In this document: positions 1-7,269 of the stretch, in pieces
Numbering within the stretch: the first letter of the stretch is position 1
Layout of the letters: each line of letters opens with the position of its first letter
NCBI GenBank assembly: GCA_048463395.1
Contig: DBFWPL010000008.1
Coordinates: 68,487 to 132,486, forward strand
DNA length: 64,000 nt
Origin: JAGAJR01 sp048463395
Lineage (GTDB): Bacteria; Pseudomonadota; Alphaproteobacteria; RF32; CAG-239
Reading direction: 5' to 3'
The notes under the pieces: generated by a model
Seen by the model: the letters and a program-made list of their open reading frames with translations, nothing else
Database searches by the model: none
Told to the model about the DNA's origin: nothing
Translations under genes and position numbers: made by a program

Positions 1-1796
1 AGCTTCCTCCTGTTGCTGATGTTTTTGCCGATCAAACGGAAAAAGTTTTGGAAGAAGAGGCTGTTGTTGATAATTCCGTGTCGGTCTCTGCGGAGGCAGT
101 AAGGGAAGAAGCATTGCCTGAAGATGATAATTCCATGTTAGAACTGTCTCAGGATGAGGAAAGTCTGAGTGAAATGCTGGTCGATGTTTCAGAAACGGGG
201 AATGTTGTTATGCCGTCGTCAGAAGAAACAGATGTGGATTTGGAAAGTGAGTTGTTTGGTGCATCTGCTCCGGTGAATATTGACGAAGTTCCGTTTAATG
301 GGGCTAAAGATCCGGTTGAAGCCGCTCCTGTGGTCGCTCTGGAACCTGAAGTTACTTCCGAACCGATAGTAATGTCTGAGTCTGTTTCCGCTCCGGTTGA
401 AGCTGCTCCTGTGGTCGCTCCGGAACCTGAAGTTACTTCCGAACCGATAGTAATGTCCGAGCCTGTTTCCGCTCCGGTTGAAGCCGTTTCTGTGGTCGCT
501 CCGGAACCTGAAGTTACTTCCGAACCGATAGTAATGTCCGAGCCTGTTTCCGCTCCGGTTGAAGCTGCTCCCGTAGTTGCTCCGGAACCTGAAGAGTTAT
601 CTATTAATGAAACTGAACTTGATGTTATTCAGGATATTTTGTCTGGGGAAGGCAATATAGAATCGGATACTCCAATTCAGGAAAATGTTCCGACGGTAGA
701 ATTTGTTCAGGGAACAGATACAACAGTTACAGAAACAATCAATCAGGAAGATGTTCAAGTTGAAATTCCGGAGGAAACGCGAGAGGAATCGATTATTGAG
801 ACAATTTCCGCACCTGTTCCGGTAGTTGATGAAGCCGTTTTGTTTGGGAAGGAAATTCCGCAGCCTTCTGAGCCGGAAATCGTGAGTGATGATGTTTCTT
901 TCCGATTTTTACCGTTGAGTGATGAAAAATATGTTTCATATAAAAATACGGCAAAAATGTTTGGCAGAATGTCCGGAGTTCAGACTTTTAACGGGGATGA
1001 GGCACATCAGGCTATTCTTTTGGACGATATTAATTATCAAGGAAAAGAGTTGGAATTCTGGAGTGTGGTTATTTTTAAAACGTCTTTAATCTCTCTTCCG
1101 GAGGGCAGCTGTTCCGTTCGTCTTGAGAAAAGTTCCGAAACAATAAGATATGCCCGAGTTGTTAAAAACGGTTTTCCGGAATTGTCTGTGTTTAATGAAG
1201 AAGACTTTAATTTAGATAGAAATGATGATGAATTTGTGCAGGGAAAAAATCACTTTATCTATGCTAAACCAGGGTTGAATACGGGCATTATCATTAATGA
1301 TTTTGAAAATATTTCGTTGGCGGATAAAGAAGGGATGATTGTTGAGTTCGGCGTTCCTGTTTCGGGAATGTTAGCAGGTCCGGAAAATGCAAAGCTGTAT
1401 TTTGCAAATGTTCGGGAAGTGGTTGTTCCGACAGCGGCTCTTGTCCGTATGGATGAAGAAAAGCTTCAGGCTAACAACGCCAAGTGGTACAGCGGTTCGC
1501 TGAGTGATAAATATTTTGAACTCTCTGTCAGAAGTGGTTCTTGTGAATTTGTCGGTAATGAAGAGATTAAAAGTATTCATGTTAATGTGGGAACGTCTAC
1601 GTATGGTTGGAATGTTACGTTTGATAACGGTATTGTAATGAGTTTTCGCGATTTGCAAGAATTTCAGAATAAGCACGGAGCATTGCCTTCCGCGAACGGG
1701 GTTATTTCTCACGGACAGTTGAGTTGTAAGTTTCATAATATGGAGCGTATTGTTGTTTATGAAATTCCGCAGTATTTTGCGTATGGAAGAATGTAA
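1..1796 (+). CDS. Acidic repeat-rich protein of unknown function (5' partial)
   Basis: The reading frame is open from base 3 with no stop, so the true start lies upstream of the window; a TTG at 48 is an internal codon rather than a credible start. The visible protein has two parts. The first 300 or so residues are acidic and low in complexity (Glu, Pro, Val, Ser) and include a 27-residue tandem repeat. The last 280 or so residues look like a folded, beta-rich domain without cysteines. I recognise no family. Proline-rich acidic linkers of this kind often space a membrane or surface anchor from a folded domain, which is only an inference. A strong terminator follows the stop codon. Confidence 0.75.
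   Translation, partial: LPPVADVFADQTEKVLEEEAVVDNSVSVSAEAVREEALPEDDNSMLELSQDEESLSEMLVDVSETGNVVMPSSEETDVDLESELFGASAPVNIDEVPFNGAKDPVEAAPVVALEPEVTSEPIVMSESVSAPVEAAPVVAPEPEVTSEPIVMSEPVSAPVEAVSVVAPEPEVTSEPIVMSEPVSAPVEAAPVVAPEPEELSINETELDVIQDILSGEGNIESDTPIQENVPTVEFVQGTDTTVTETINQEDVQVEIPEETREESIIETISAPVPVVDEAVLFGKEIPQPSEPEIVSDDVSFRFLPLSDEKYVSYKNTAKMFGRMSGVQTFNGDEAHQAILLDDINYQGKELEFWSVVIFKTSLISLPEGSCSVRLEKSSETIRYARVVKNGFPELSVFNEEDFNLDRNDDEFVQGKNHFIYAKPGLNTGIIINDFENISLADKEGMIVEFGVPVSGMLAGPENAKLYFANVREVVVPTAALVRMDEEKLQANNAKWYSGSLSDKYFELSVRSGSCEFVGNEEIKSIHVNVGTSTYGWNVTFDNGIVMSFRDLQEFQNKHGALPSANGVISHGQLSCKFHNMERIVVYEIPQYFAYGRM
312..591 (+). repeat. 81-bp in-frame tandem repeat, about 3.5 copies
   Basis: Units begin at 312, 393 and 474, each with CCGGTTGAAG, and a truncated fourth copy begins at 555. 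Each unit encodes 27 residues of the form PVEAAPVVAPEPEVTSEP plus nine more. Copies differ by only a few bases, so the array is young or kept homogeneous by recombination. Copy number could vary between strains without shifting the frame. Confidence 0.9.
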
Positions 1797-1809
1797 ATAA
1801 CCTCGGATA

Positions 1810-1853
1810 AAAAACAAGGCGTTTCCCTGTAACGGGAAATGCCTTGTTTTTGT
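1810..1853. terminator. Rho-independent terminator, probably bidirectional
   Basis: The arm AAAACAAGGC with TTTCCC pairs with GGGAAA and GCCTTGTTTT around the loop TGTAAC. A-rich and T-rich flanks serve both strands. It lies between the convergent genes ending at 1796 (+) and 1880 (-). Confidence 0.85.
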
Positions 1854-1879
1854 GTTCTTGATGTTAAGCTCTGATTTTA

Positions 1880-2725
1880 TTATTTTTTTATCGGGAATAT
1901 TTGGACATCGGTGTTTATTGTTTCGGTGATTTCCTCCACTTTTTGCGGGAGATTTTCATCCAGGTACTGCTGTGCATTGCTTAAAGCTTTAGGCATCGAT
2001 TTAGCCTTCAGTACCGGGCTGAGAGGGTATGCGTCTTTAGGAAAACGCAGCATCATGTATCCGGTACCGCCGCCAAAGGCCGGACCGGAAAGGCCGATGG
2101 AATAATAGCCCCCGATGTAACCATAGTCCAAATCAATATAATCAATGGCAAACAGAGTTTTAACACTGGTTTGACCGATTGTGGTCATCTTACAGGTGTA
2201 GCCGCCGTCTTCCATGATGATGTTATTTACGTCTTTGACATATACCAAAGCATTGGACGGAAAACATTCGGGAGACTGTCCGTTGTAAGTCAGGTTATAA
2301 TTTAAAATGATGTTCAGCGTATTGTTTCTTTTGACATTAACATCGGTTATTTTTGCGGAATCAATATAAGCATAAGCCGGAGTGATGCCGACTTTTACCG
2401 GCATGGTAATGAAGTTTTCCAGACAAGCGTGAGTATAGGCGTCTGCTTCGCAAACGAGAAGTTTTTGGTGGTTGTTGTTATTAAGCAGTTGGAGCAGGCT
2501 GTTGTAGATGTATTCCCTGCTCATGGAAAGTTTGGCCGGAGCACATTGTTTGGAACGACATACGACAACGGAACTCGGCATTTTGACCGGAGCCTGAGTA
2601 TAAGCTTTATCGGATGCGAAAGGGTGGCGAATAATGTCTCCGAAGCTGCGGTTCTGCCAGCTGCAGCCGGCAATTGCCAAAAACAGGAGTCCGTAAATCA
2701 GAGATTTATTGGTTTTATCAGACAC
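1880..2725 (-). CDS. Putative lipoprotein, unknown function
   Basis: 281 residues. The N-terminus has a short charged region, a hydrophobic stretch and the lipobox LAIAGC, so it should be processed by signal peptidase II and anchored in the envelope through Cys21. The start codon is GTG (2725), preceded by GAGG about 11 bases upstream; no ATG fits better. The mature part has several cysteines (VVCRSKQCAP, LLVCEADAYTHACLE), which could form disulfides, and a Gly-rich segment near GYIGGYYSIGLSGPAFGGG. I do not recognise a family. It stands alone, with a convergent neighbour downstream and a divergent nuclease gene upstream. Confidence 0.75.
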   Translation of the reverse strand: MSDKTNKSLIYGLLFLAIAGCSWQNRSFGDIIRHPFASDKAYTQAPVKMPSSVVVCRSKQCAPAKLSMSREYIYNSLLQLLNNNNHQKLLVCEADAYTHACLENFITMPVKVGITPAYAYIDSAKITDVNVKRNNTLNIILNYNLTYNGQSPECFPSNALVYVKDVNNIIMEDGGYTCKMTTIGQTSVKTLFAIDYIDLDYGYIGGYYSIGLSGPAFGGGTGYMMLRFPKDAYPLSPVLKAKSMPKALSNAQQYLDENLPQKVEEITETINTDVQIFPIKK

Positions 2726-2753
2726 GGTATTTTAAAACCTCTATTTGCAAATA

Positions 2754-2781
2754 AGTTTAAACTTCTCTTATCATAAGTCAA
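2754..2781 (-). promoter_or_regulatory. Sigma-70-like promoter for the lipoprotein gene
   Basis: Read on the minus strand: TTGACT (2781-2776), 16-base spacer, TAAACT (2759-2754). Transcription would begin about 20 bases before the GTG start at 2725. Confidence 0.5.
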
Positions 2782-2890
2782 AGTTTATTAAACAACAAAG
2801 TTTTTTTTCAGGTTATTCAGCGTATTTTTAGAGAAAATCGGCACTTTTTTACCATATCTTCAAACTCATAAGGTTTAATCAAAGCAGTTT

Positions 2891-3373
2891 ATGGTAAGCA
2901 AATGGAGTAAATATTTGAAAAAACAGTTTTGTTTGATGTTGACCGCGGTGCTTTTTCCGATGTCTGCCCTTGCCGGCGTTTATGTCAAAGACGGCGACAG
3001 TTTATCTCTAAACGGCAGGGAGATTCGTCTGTTGGGGATCGACGCTCCCGAATACACGCAGTTTTGCGATGATTCTGAGGGAAAAAAGTACGACTGCGGA
3101 GAGAAGGCTAAGACTTATTTAAAGTCTTTGGTGAAGGGAAAGAAAGTTTTCTGCCGCAAGATTGCCATTGATATTTATAAAAGAGAATTAAGCAAATGTT
3201 ATGCAGGAGAGACATATCTTAACCGGAAAATGCTTGAAGCCGGCTGGGCCGTCGTTTATCGAAGCAAAAGTCGTAAATATAAAGAATGGGAGAATGAGGC
3301 TCAAAAAAACAAAAGAGGAATGTGGCAGGGGAGGTTTATGCGTCCGGAGCTGTACAGAATCTTAAATAAATGA
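2891..3373 (+). CDS. Secreted thermonuclease-like (SNase family) nuclease
   Basis: 160 residues with an N-terminal signal peptide ending near MSALAG. The rest matches the staphylococcal-nuclease (SNase) fold: YVKDGDSL, then RLLGIDAPE, which holds the family's first catalytic Arg and the Glu, then a second basic site in IDIYKRELSKCY. The usual DRYGR is changed to DIYKRE, but an Arg is still present. It should cut DNA or RNA in the periplasm or outside the cell. Four cysteines (CDDSEGKKYDC, CRK, KCY) may form disulfides. No clear Shine-Dalgarno sequence precedes the ATG at 2891. Confidence 0.85.
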   Translation: MVSKWSKYLKKQFCLMLTAVLFPMSALAGVYVKDGDSLSLNGREIRLLGIDAPEYTQFCDDSEGKKYDCGEKAKTYLKSLVKGKKVFCRKIAIDIYKRELSKCYAGETYLNRKMLEAGWAVVYRSKSRKYKEWENEAQKNKRGMWQGRFMRPELYRILNK

Positions 3374-3403
3374 AGAAAAGATTAAATTTTGGCTAAATTA
3401 TAG

Positions 3404-3431
3404 TTGACAGCTTAAAAATCTTATGTATATT
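3404..3431 (+). promoter_or_regulatory. Sigma-70-like promoter for rplU-rpmA
   Basis: TTGACA (3404-3409), 16-base spacer, TATATT (3426-3431). The predicted start near 3438 leaves a leader of about 40 bases before rplU. Confidence 0.75.
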
Positions 3432-3480
3432 GCAAAGCAACGTTTTATGTTTAAAATAATCGAAAATTAGGTGAATGAAA

Positions 3481-3783
3481 ATGTACGCAGTAATTAAAAC
3501 AGGCGGAAAACAATACAAAGTGGCATCTGGTGATGTTGTAAAAATTGAAAAAATCGCCGGTGAAGAAGGTAAAGAAGTTGTCTTCAACGAAGTTTTGGCT
3601 ATGGGCGAAACCGTTGGTACTCCTTTGGTTGAAGGTGCTTCCGTTAAAGCTCTTGTATTGAAACAAGCTAAAGACGCTAAAGTTATTGTTTTCAAGAAGA
3701 AAAGAAGACAAAATTATCGTCGTAAAAACGGCCACAGACAAAACATCACATTAGTTAAAATTACTGATGTTTGCGGCAAATAA
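3481..3783 (+). CDS. rplU: 50S ribosomal protein L21
   Basis: About 100 residues beginning MYAVIKTGGKQYKV, the conserved L21 N-terminus, and ending with the basic KKRRQNYRRKNGHRQ segment that binds 23S rRNA. An in-frame ATG six bases upstream (3475) is possible, but the Shine-Dalgarno AGGTGA (3469-3474) is spaced correctly only for the ATG at 3481, and this start matches the family. It is co-transcribed with rpmA, 21 bases downstream. Confidence 0.97.
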   Translation: MYAVIKTGGKQYKVASGDVVKIEKIAGEEGKEVVFNEVLAMGETVGTPLVEGASVKALVLKQAKDAKVIVFKKKRRQNYRRKNGHRQNITLVKITDVCGK

Positions 3784-3804
3784 TTGAGTTTAGGAGAATA
3801 AGTT

Positions 3805-4059
3805 ATGGCACATAAGAAGTCAGGCGGCAGCTCAAATAACGGACGTGATTCTATCGGACGCCGTTTAGGTGTTAAGAAATTCGGCGGCGAAGCCGTAATT
3901 CCGGGAAATATCATCATTCGTCAACGCGGTACTCAGTATCATCCGGGTGCAAATGTTGGTATGGGTAAAGATCACACTATTTTTGCAACTGCCGAAGGTA
4001 AAGTTGAATTCAAGAAAAAAGCTAACGACAGAACTTTTGTTTCCGTTGTTACCGAATAG
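3805..4059 (+). CDS. rpmA: 50S ribosomal protein L27
   Basis: 84 residues, the normal length. It starts MAHKKSGGSSNNGRDS, the conserved N-terminal tail that reaches the peptidyl transferase centre, with no cleavable N-terminal extension of the Firmicutes type. It carries QRGTQYHPG and GKDHTIFA in the body. It lies just downstream of rplU with AGGAG before its ATG, the usual two-gene unit ahead of obgE. Confidence 0.97.
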   Translation: MAHKKSGGSSNNGRDSIGRRLGVKKFGGEAVIPGNIIIRQRGTQYHPGANVGMGKDHTIFATAEGKVEFKKKANDRTFVSVVTE

Positions 4060-4084
4060 TTTTTTCTGGGATCAAATTTCGGAG

Positions 4085-4115
4085 GAGGGGGTGTTTTGTC
4101 ATCCCCTCTATTTTT
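4085..4115 (+). terminator. Rho-independent terminator after rpmA
   Basis: GAGGGGGTG pairs with CATCCCCTC (one G-T pair) around the loop TTTTGT, followed by TATTTTT. It separates the ribosomal-protein unit from obgE. Confidence 0.7.
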
Positions 4116-4190
4116 AACTGCCGGTATCTGTTGTAATTTTTTTGACAGGGATTAAGTTTTTTAATCGGGTTAATTTGTAAAGTAAAAGCA

Positions 4191-5255
4191 ATGAAGTTTT
4201 TGGATCAGGCAAAAATATTTATTCAATCAGGAGACGGCGGAGCCGGATGTGTTTCTTTCCGCAGAGAGAAATATATTGAATTCGGCGGTCCGAATGGCGG
4301 AGACGGCGGTAAGGGCGGCAGTGTCTATATTGAAGCTGTTGAAAACCTGAACACCTTGATTGATTTTCGTTATACCCAGCATTTTAAAGCACAGAAAGGC
4401 CGTAACGGTATGGGGTCTGATAAGACCGGTCCGAAAGGGGATGATATTGTCATTAAAGTTCCTGTCGGTACGGAAATTTTGGCGGAAGACGGGGAAACGC
4501 TCATCGTGGATATGGTTACGCCGGGACAGCTTTATCTCATTGCCAAGGGCGGCGACGGAGGCCGGGGAAATGCCCAATTTAAGACTTCCACCAACCAAGC
4601 TCCGAGGTATGCGGAACCGGGATGGCCGGGTCAGGAAATGTGGGTTTGGCTGAGGTTGAAAGTTATTGCCGATGTCGGTTTAATCGGAATGCCGAATGCT
4701 GGAAAGTCAACTTTTTTGTCTGTGGTTACCAAAGCTCGTCCGAAAATTGCCGATTATCCGTTTACGACTCTGCATCCAAACTTAGGGGTTGCCTGGGTGG
4801 ATAACTATGAAATGGTTATTGCCGATATTCCGGGGCTGATTGAAGGGGCTCATGAAGGTGTCGGTTTGGGAGACCGTTTTTTAAAGCATGTGGAACGTTG
4901 TTCGGCTTTCATTCATCTGATTGACGCAACCGTTGAAGATGTGGTTAAAGAATATAAGGCCATTCGCAGAGAGTTGGAGCTATATAAGAAGACACTGAAT
5001 ACCAAGCCTGAGGTGGTGGTTCTGAATAAAATCGACGCTCTGACCAAAGAAGAGGCGGATAAGAAAACCAAAGCTTTGGAAAAGGCCTGCGGAAAAAAAG
5101 TTTATCAGATGTCAGCGATTGCAAAACAGGGAATTTTTGATTGCTTGTTGGATGTAAACAAGTATATTACCAGAGAGAGGCAGAGAAAAGCCGATGAAGA
5201 TAAAAAAGTGGAAATTGTTGAGGAAGTCAAGAAACCTTGGTCGCCTTTGGATTAA
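4191..5255 (+). CDS. obgE: GTPase ObgE/CgtA, 50S assembly
   Basis: 354 residues. The N-terminal Obg fold (about residues 1-158) has the glycine-rich segments GDGGAGCVSFRREK and GGDGGKGGSV. The GTPase domain follows: G1 GMPNAGKST near residue 166, switch region DYPFTTLHPNLG, G3 DIPGLIEGAHEG, G4 NKID. It binds the maturing 50S subunit and links its assembly to growth and the stringent response. The C-terminal tail is short and charged. It lies downstream of rplU-rpmA, the common bacterial order, but behind a terminator, so it probably has its own promoter. rsfS follows after 18 bases. Confidence 0.97.
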   Translation: MKFLDQAKIFIQSGDGGAGCVSFRREKYIEFGGPNGGDGGKGGSVYIEAVENLNTLIDFRYTQHFKAQKGRNGMGSDKTGPKGDDIVIKVPVGTEILAEDGETLIVDMVTPGQLYLIAKGGDGGRGNAQFKTSTNQAPRYAEPGWPGQEMWVWLRLKVIADVGLIGMPNAGKSTFLSVVTKARPKIADYPFTTLHPNLGVAWVDNYEMVIADIPGLIEGAHEGVGLGDRFLKHVERCSAFIHLIDATVEDVVKEYKAIRRELELYKKTLNTKPEVVVLNKIDALTKEEADKKTKALEKACGKKVYQMSAIAKQGIFDCLLDVNKYITRERQRKADEDKKVEIVEEVKKPWSPLD

Positions 5256-5273
5256 TGTTAAGGAGTTGGAATA

Positions 5274-5645
5274 TTGGTTAAAGCAGCCGCAAAAAAAATT
5301 GAAGCAAATGCAGAAGACAGAATTTTAGAAATTATTACGTCGACTTTAGATGACGGAAAAGCAGAAGATGTGACGGTAATTGATTTGAAGGGAAAAACTT
5401 CAATCGCTAATCAGATGGTTGTAGCCAGCGGTACTTCGCAACGTCATGTGGCTTCTCTGGCTGAGAAAATTAAGGAAAATCTCAAAGCTGAAGGTTTTAA
5501 GTCTGTCAGTGAGGGGGAAGAAAGGGCCGATTGGGTCTTGATAGATGCTTTTGATGTGATTGTTCATATTTTCAAACCGGAAGTTCGGGAATTTTATAAT
5601 CTTGAAAAAATGTGGAATGCAATAGCTAATATTCGTGATGAGTAA
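5274..5645 (+). CDS. rsfS: Ribosomal silencing factor RsfS
   Basis: 123 residues of the RsfS/Iojap family: VIDLKGKTSIANQMVVASG early, then GEERADWVLIDAFDVIVHIF and REFYNLEKMW, which are diagnostic. It binds L14 and blocks joining of the subunits when nutrients are scarce. The start is TTG at 5274, supported by AAGGAG (5260-5265) eight bases upstream; no ATG in frame covers the conserved N-terminus. It is probably co-transcribed with obgE and is followed at once by a terminator. Confidence 0.95.
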   Translation: MVKAAAKKIEANAEDRILEIITSTLDDGKAEDVTVIDLKGKTSIANQMVVASGTSQRHVASLAEKIKENLKAEGFKSVSEGEERADWVLIDAFDVIVHIFKPEVREFYNLEKMWNAIANIRDE

Positions 5646-5646
5646 T

Positions 5647-5676
5647 AAAAAAGCAGTTCTTTTGAACTGCTTTTTT
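5647..5676 (+). terminator. Rho-independent terminator after rsfS
   Basis: AAAAAAGCAGTTC pairs with GAACTGCTTTTTT around a TTTT loop, a perfect 13-bp palindrome. Confidence 0.9.
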
Positions 5677-5715
5677 ATTAAAGTTTTATCTGATTGAAAA
5701 CCACAAAAACAAACT

Positions 5716-5955
5716 CTAGGGAGTATGCTTTGCAATGTTTTCGGCGAAGTCCCATAACCTGCAAAAAATCTGATGGGTTATGCCGTTGTATGTGTCTGTT
5801 TGGAAGTAGTTCAGATTTTGGTTTTTATACCAGAAATCTTCATCATCCAGCACAATATGGTATTGTACCTGATATTTCTCCAATATTTGTTTGACGTAAC
5901 TATGGCGATCCGTGTAAACCGGAATGATTTTTTCCGTGGGGGCAAATCCAGATTG
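5716..5955 (-). pseudogene. Possible gene remnant without a start codon
   Basis: On the minus strand a frame of 79 codons runs from just after a TAA (5958-5956) to a TAG at 5718-5716. The translation looks like real protein: it includes VYTDRHSYVKQILEKYQ, then HIVLDDEDFWYKNQ and ITHQIFCRLWDF. No ATG or GTG opens it; the first near-cognate start is a TTG that would give about 54 residues. It follows the gene at 5982-6440 in the same direction. It may be the decayed 3' part of that gene or of a lost one. I do not recognise the family. Confidence 0.35.
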
Positions 5956-5981
5956 TTAATTCCGTAAATGTTTACAAACGC

Positions 5982-6440
5982 TTATGGTATGTTTTGTAAA
6001 AGAAGCCAAATCAAAAATCCGAAGATTATGATAAAGAATACTCTTCTCCACAGCCAAGGTTCGTTGGACATTACAATAATGTTTTTGGGATTGTACCACA
6101 CCCGTTTATCCATAAATAAAACTTGTCTGCCGTTTTTTTCCGTGAAGAAAACACCGTTTGTATGATCATACATCCAACCGTCGAAAGGTGTCCACATGAC
6201 GAAGGGATCATTTTCGGTTACATAATGCAGATGTTCGGGCCGAATACTCTTTTCCAAAAGAGCGGAAAGAATTTGGGCGGATTGTTCTGCATTGCGGAAG
6301 TTCTCCTTAGCTTTATAAATGTACAACGGATAAACCAGTTGTTCGCGGTTATCTTCTTTGTAGAAGGCTTTGTCGTTGTGTTTTAGGTATAACACTATAC
6401 GAGCCGCAATCAGATTTCGTTTAATAATATTCATACGCAT
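5982..6440 (-). CDS. Hypothetical protein with C-terminal membrane helix
   Basis: 152 residues. The first 125 or so are soluble and rich in aromatic and charged residues (for example WTPFDGWMYDHTNGVFF). The last 20 form a single hydrophobic helix (VFFIIIFGFLIWLLL), giving a tail-anchored or single-pass topology. It has no signal peptide. I recognise no family. It is transcribed against its neighbours rsfS and rlmH and is followed by an apparent gene remnant. Confidence 0.6.
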   Translation of the reverse strand: MRMNIIKRNLIAARIVLYLKHNDKAFYKEDNREQLVYPLYIYKAKENFRNAEQSAQILSALLEKSIRPEHLHYVTENDPFVMWTPFDGWMYDHTNGVFFTEKNGRQVLFMDKRVWYNPKNIIVMSNEPWLWRRVFFIIIFGFLIWLLLQNIP

Positions 6441-6513
6441 TTATTTTAAGTTTATAATAATCAATTGAATTCTTTTTGGAGATTAATCTTTTTTGTCTAA
6501 TTGTCAAGCCGTA

Positions 6514-6540
6514 TTGACGTTATATGATTTTAAGTATAAA
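6514..6540 (+). promoter_or_regulatory. Possible promoter for rlmH
   Basis: TTGACG (6514-6519) and TATAAA (6535-6540) with a short 15-base spacer, just ahead of the GGGGGAGGTG ribosome-binding region of rlmH. The spacing is below optimum. Confidence 0.35.
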
Positions 6541-6558
6541 AGAAGGGGGAGGTGAAGT

Positions 6559-6999
6559 ATGAAGGTAACGATTGCAGCCATTGGCAAATGTAAAAAAAAC
6601 TCTCCGGAAGCGATGATTATTGAAGAATATCTTAAACGTTCGGGGTGGGACATTGTTATTAAAGAAAAGGATAATGCTACGCAAGAAGAAGAGGCTCGTT
6701 TTTTGCAGTCTTCTATCCCTCACGGAGCGAAAGTCATTGTTTTGGATGAACGTGGCGAGAATATAAAAAGTGTTGAATTAGCGAAAAAAATTGAAAACTG
6801 GCAGATTAACGGTTGTTCTGAGTTATGTTTTTTAATCGGAGGAGCGGACGGACATTTACAATCAACTCGTGATAAAGCAAATTTGATTTTATCCTTTGGC
6901 AAGTTGACTCTTCCGCATATGTTAATGCGTGCTGTTCTTTCCGAACAGATTTACCGAATGCAGACTATTATACAGCATCATCCTTATCATAGGGAGTAA
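6559..6999 (+). CDS. rlmH: 23S rRNA (pseudouridine1915-N3)-methyltransferase RlmH
   Basis: 146 residues of the SPOUT-type RlmH family, the usual length. Diagnostic segments are KVIVLDERG, the SAM-binding knot loop FLIGGADGH and the C-terminal MRAVLSEQIYRMQTIIQHHP followed by YHRE. It methylates pseudouridine 1915 in helix 69 of 23S rRNA on the assembled ribosome. A strong GGGGGAGG Shine-Dalgarno precedes the ATG. In alphaproteobacteria rlmH commonly follows rsfS; here a short minus-strand gene lies between them. Confidence 0.95.
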   Translation: MKVTIAAIGKCKKNSPEAMIIEEYLKRSGWDIVIKEKDNATQEEEARFLQSSIPHGAKVIVLDERGENIKSVELAKKIENWQINGCSELCFLIGGADGHLQSTRDKANLILSFGKLTLPHMLMRAVLSEQIYRMQTIIQHHPYHRE

Positions 7000-7023
7000 A
7001 AAAACTTCGTATAATGGTCATCT

Positions 7024-7072
7024 AAAACTTATCTAGCTGGTAACTAATACAGAAATTGCAGATAAAATGCTC
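7024..7072. repeat. Imperfect direct repeat, copy 1 (partner at 7210-7258)
   Basis: 49 bases that match 7210-7258 at 43 positions by hand alignment; both contain TACAGAAATTGCAGATAAAA. Both copies lie in the 270-base gene-free stretch between rlmH and uvrB, where I see no other feature. Confidence 0.7.
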
Positions 7073-7209
7073 GGTTATGTATTAATTTGTACACTCCCTC
7101 ACATTTTTCTTTATTTCTTATTATTTACGCACGCTATCCAAGTTTTAGAAAAAGTGGGTACTTTCACTCTTCAATCTTATTATATGACTCATTCTCCGAA
7201 GTTTTTATA

Positions 7210-7258
7210 AAAACTTGTCTGGTTGGTAACTGCTACAGAAATTGCAGATAAAATGTTC
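7210..7258. repeat. Imperfect direct repeat, copy 2 (partner at 7024-7072)
   Basis: Second copy, 186 bases downstream of the first. It ends 11 bases before the end of uvrB. The two copies share the longer identical core TACAGAAATTGCAGATAAAA. Confidence 0.7.
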
Positions 7259-7269
7259 AACGTGGAAAT

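Noticed and set aside
312..591. CRISPR array
   Set aside because: The units are contiguous with no spacers and keep the reading frame, so it is a coding tandem repeat. No CRISPR array or cas gene was seen anywhere.
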